Source of the DNA: Bacteroidota bacterium
Lineage (GTDB): Bacteria > Bacteroidota > Ignavibacteria > Kapaibacteriales > UBA2268
DNA length: 5,554 nucleotides
Direction of reading: 5' to 3'
NCBI GenBank assembly: GCA_022708005.1
Contig: JAKIZN010000129.1
Location: forward strand, 1-5,554
Below the pieces are notes generated by a model, which saw only the letters and a program-made list of their open reading frames with translations, searched no databases and had not been told where the DNA came from. Below are positions 4,737-5,554 of the stretch, in pieces. Each line of letters starts with the position of its first letter. The first letter of the stretch is position 1. A program made the translations under genes and the position numbers.

Positions 4737-5554
4737 ATGGCAGACGTTGCAGTTATAGAACAAGCTAAAACTTTTTTTACAAGATTATCGACAATTCAGA
4801 AAGTAATTATTGGAATTGTCGTTGGAGCAGTGGCTATTGGATTAGTACTGCTGCTTGCGGGCAGAAAAGGCACTGAATTCGGAGTGCTGTATAATAACCT
4901 TGAGCCGCAAGACGCGTCTCAGATAATTGAAAGCCTGAAAAGCAAGCAAATTGATTACGAACTTGCCGATAATGGCACTACTATATTAGTTGATAAATCA
5001 AAGCTCTATGATACGCGGATTGGGCTTGCAGGCGAAGGGCTACCCGCCGAAAGTTCTGTGGGATATGAAATTTTCGACAAAACAAATTTAGGAATGTCTG
5101 AATTTGTTCAAAAGTTGAATTATCGCAGGGCTATGGAGGGAGAGCTTGCTCGGACTATTTCATCGTTAGATGAAGTGAAAAAAGTTAGAGTGCATATAGT
5201 TGTTCCAGAGAAAACACTGTTCAAAAAAGACGAAAAGCAGCCAACAGCTTCTATTACGCTGCATCTCAAAACGGGCAGAAGTTTAAGCAAAATAAGCATA
5301 GAGGGCATACAAAATCTTGTGGCAAGCAGCGTTGAAGGGCTGAGCGTTGATAGGGTTACAGTTGTCGATGGGCGAGGCAAAGTGCTTTCCGAGCCGCCTT
5401 TGGATAATTCTACGGTAATTGGTCTAACATCAACGCAGCATGATATTCAGCGCCGAGTGGAGCAACACTATGCTGATAAGGTTCAATCTTTATTAGACGG
5501 CGTGCTAGGTGCAGACAATTCAAAGGTAAGGGTGAATGCCGAAGTCGACTTTAC
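4737..5554 (+). CDS. fliF: Flagellar MS-ring protein FliF, N-terminal half (runs off right edge)
   Basis: A continuous frame of 272 codons from ATG 4737 is cut by the window end. Family members are about 500-580 aa, so about half is missing, including the periplasmic beta-collar region and the C-terminal FliG-binding tail. Residues 23-41 form the first membrane span. The YscJ/FliF ring-building region then follows, with GVLYNNLEPQDAS (49-61), GLPAESSVGYEIFD (101-114), the EFVQKLNYRRAMEGELARTI stretch (122-141) and VRVHIVVPE (150-158). A second ring-building module (about 183-220) carries SVEGLSVDRVTVVDGRG. FliF oligomers form the inner-membrane MS ring and house the export gate. FliE, encoded just upstream, attaches the rod to it. 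The frame is chosen because the membrane span and family start lie directly after this ATG. Only a weak ribosome binding site is visible, so coupling to fliE or the intercistronic hairpin may matter. Confidence 0.98.
   Translation, partial: MADVAVIEQAKTFFTRLSTIQKVIIGIVVGAVAIGLVLLLAGRKGTEFGVLYNNLEPQDASQIIESLKSKQIDYELADNGTTILVDKSKLYDTRIGLAGEGLPAESSVGYEIFDKTNLGMSEFVQKLNYRRAMEGELARTISSLDEVKKVRVHIVVPEKTLFKKDEKQPTASITLHLKTGRSLSKISIEGIQNLVASSVEGLSVDRVTVVDGRGKVLSEPPLDNSTVIGLTSTQHDIQRRVEQHYADKVQSLLDGVLGADNSKVRVNAEVDF

Noticed and set aside
5120..5380. 86-codon minus-strand frame inside fliF
   Set aside because: It lies opposite a strongly conserved part of FliF and is explained by that gene's codon use.
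1..5554. Mobile elements, CRISPR repeats, toxin-antitoxin or defence genes
   Set aside because: No transposase or integrase motifs, no spaced direct repeats and no target-site duplications around the tRNA gene were seen; all long frames are accounted for by envelope, translation or flagellar genes.

Overview
The window looks like an AT-rich, housekeeping-type chromosomal segment from a flagellated member of the Fibrobacterota-Chlorobiota-Bacteroidota (FCB) group, perhaps the Ignavibacteria/Kapabacteria side. Two things suggest this. The promoters resemble the Bacteroidota type: a TTG at about -33 and a TAnnTTTG-like box at about -7, always 20 nt apart. Most genes also lack a strong Shine-Dalgarno sequence. 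Flagellar basal-body genes fit a motile FCB lineage rather than classical Bacteroidia. The taxonomic placement is an inference; no ribosomal RNA or other decisive marker is present.

Left part (1-1048, all on the minus strand). The 5' part of a Wzx-type polysaccharide flippase gene runs off the left edge. Its leader carries a promoter whose -7 box lies inside a perfect 6-bp dyad. Upstream is a single tRNA-Gly(GCC) gene with its own promoter, an A-tract-rich upstream region and a clear intrinsic terminator, so it is probably a one-gene unit.

Middle part (1269-2035, plus strand). A promoter drives a 42-codon single-span membrane ORF followed 8 nt later by an NlpC/P60 lipoprotein, a probable outer-membrane peptidoglycan hydrolase. 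This pair converges, with a 2-nt gap, on a minus-strand operon.

Minus-strand operon (4247-2038). pheS (phenylalanyl-tRNA synthetase alpha chain) is followed 7 nt later by a 369-codon gene of uncertain family. Its overall plan resembles highly divergent FliK-type flagellar hook-length proteins. pheT is not next to pheS.

Right part (4368-5554, plus strand). Divergent from pheS, a flagellar operon begins with fliE and continues with fliF, which is cut by the right edge. FliE and FliF are direct partners at the base of the flagellar rod and MS ring. The region in front of fliE lacks the TTG-N20-TA promoter pattern seen at the other four units, which suggests different regulation, perhaps by an alternative sigma factor.

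I see no mobile element, CRISPR array, phage gene or defence system. The most interesting items are the FliK-like gene in the pheS operon, the small membrane ORF before the NlpC/P60 gene, and the uniform promoter architecture with fliE as the exception.
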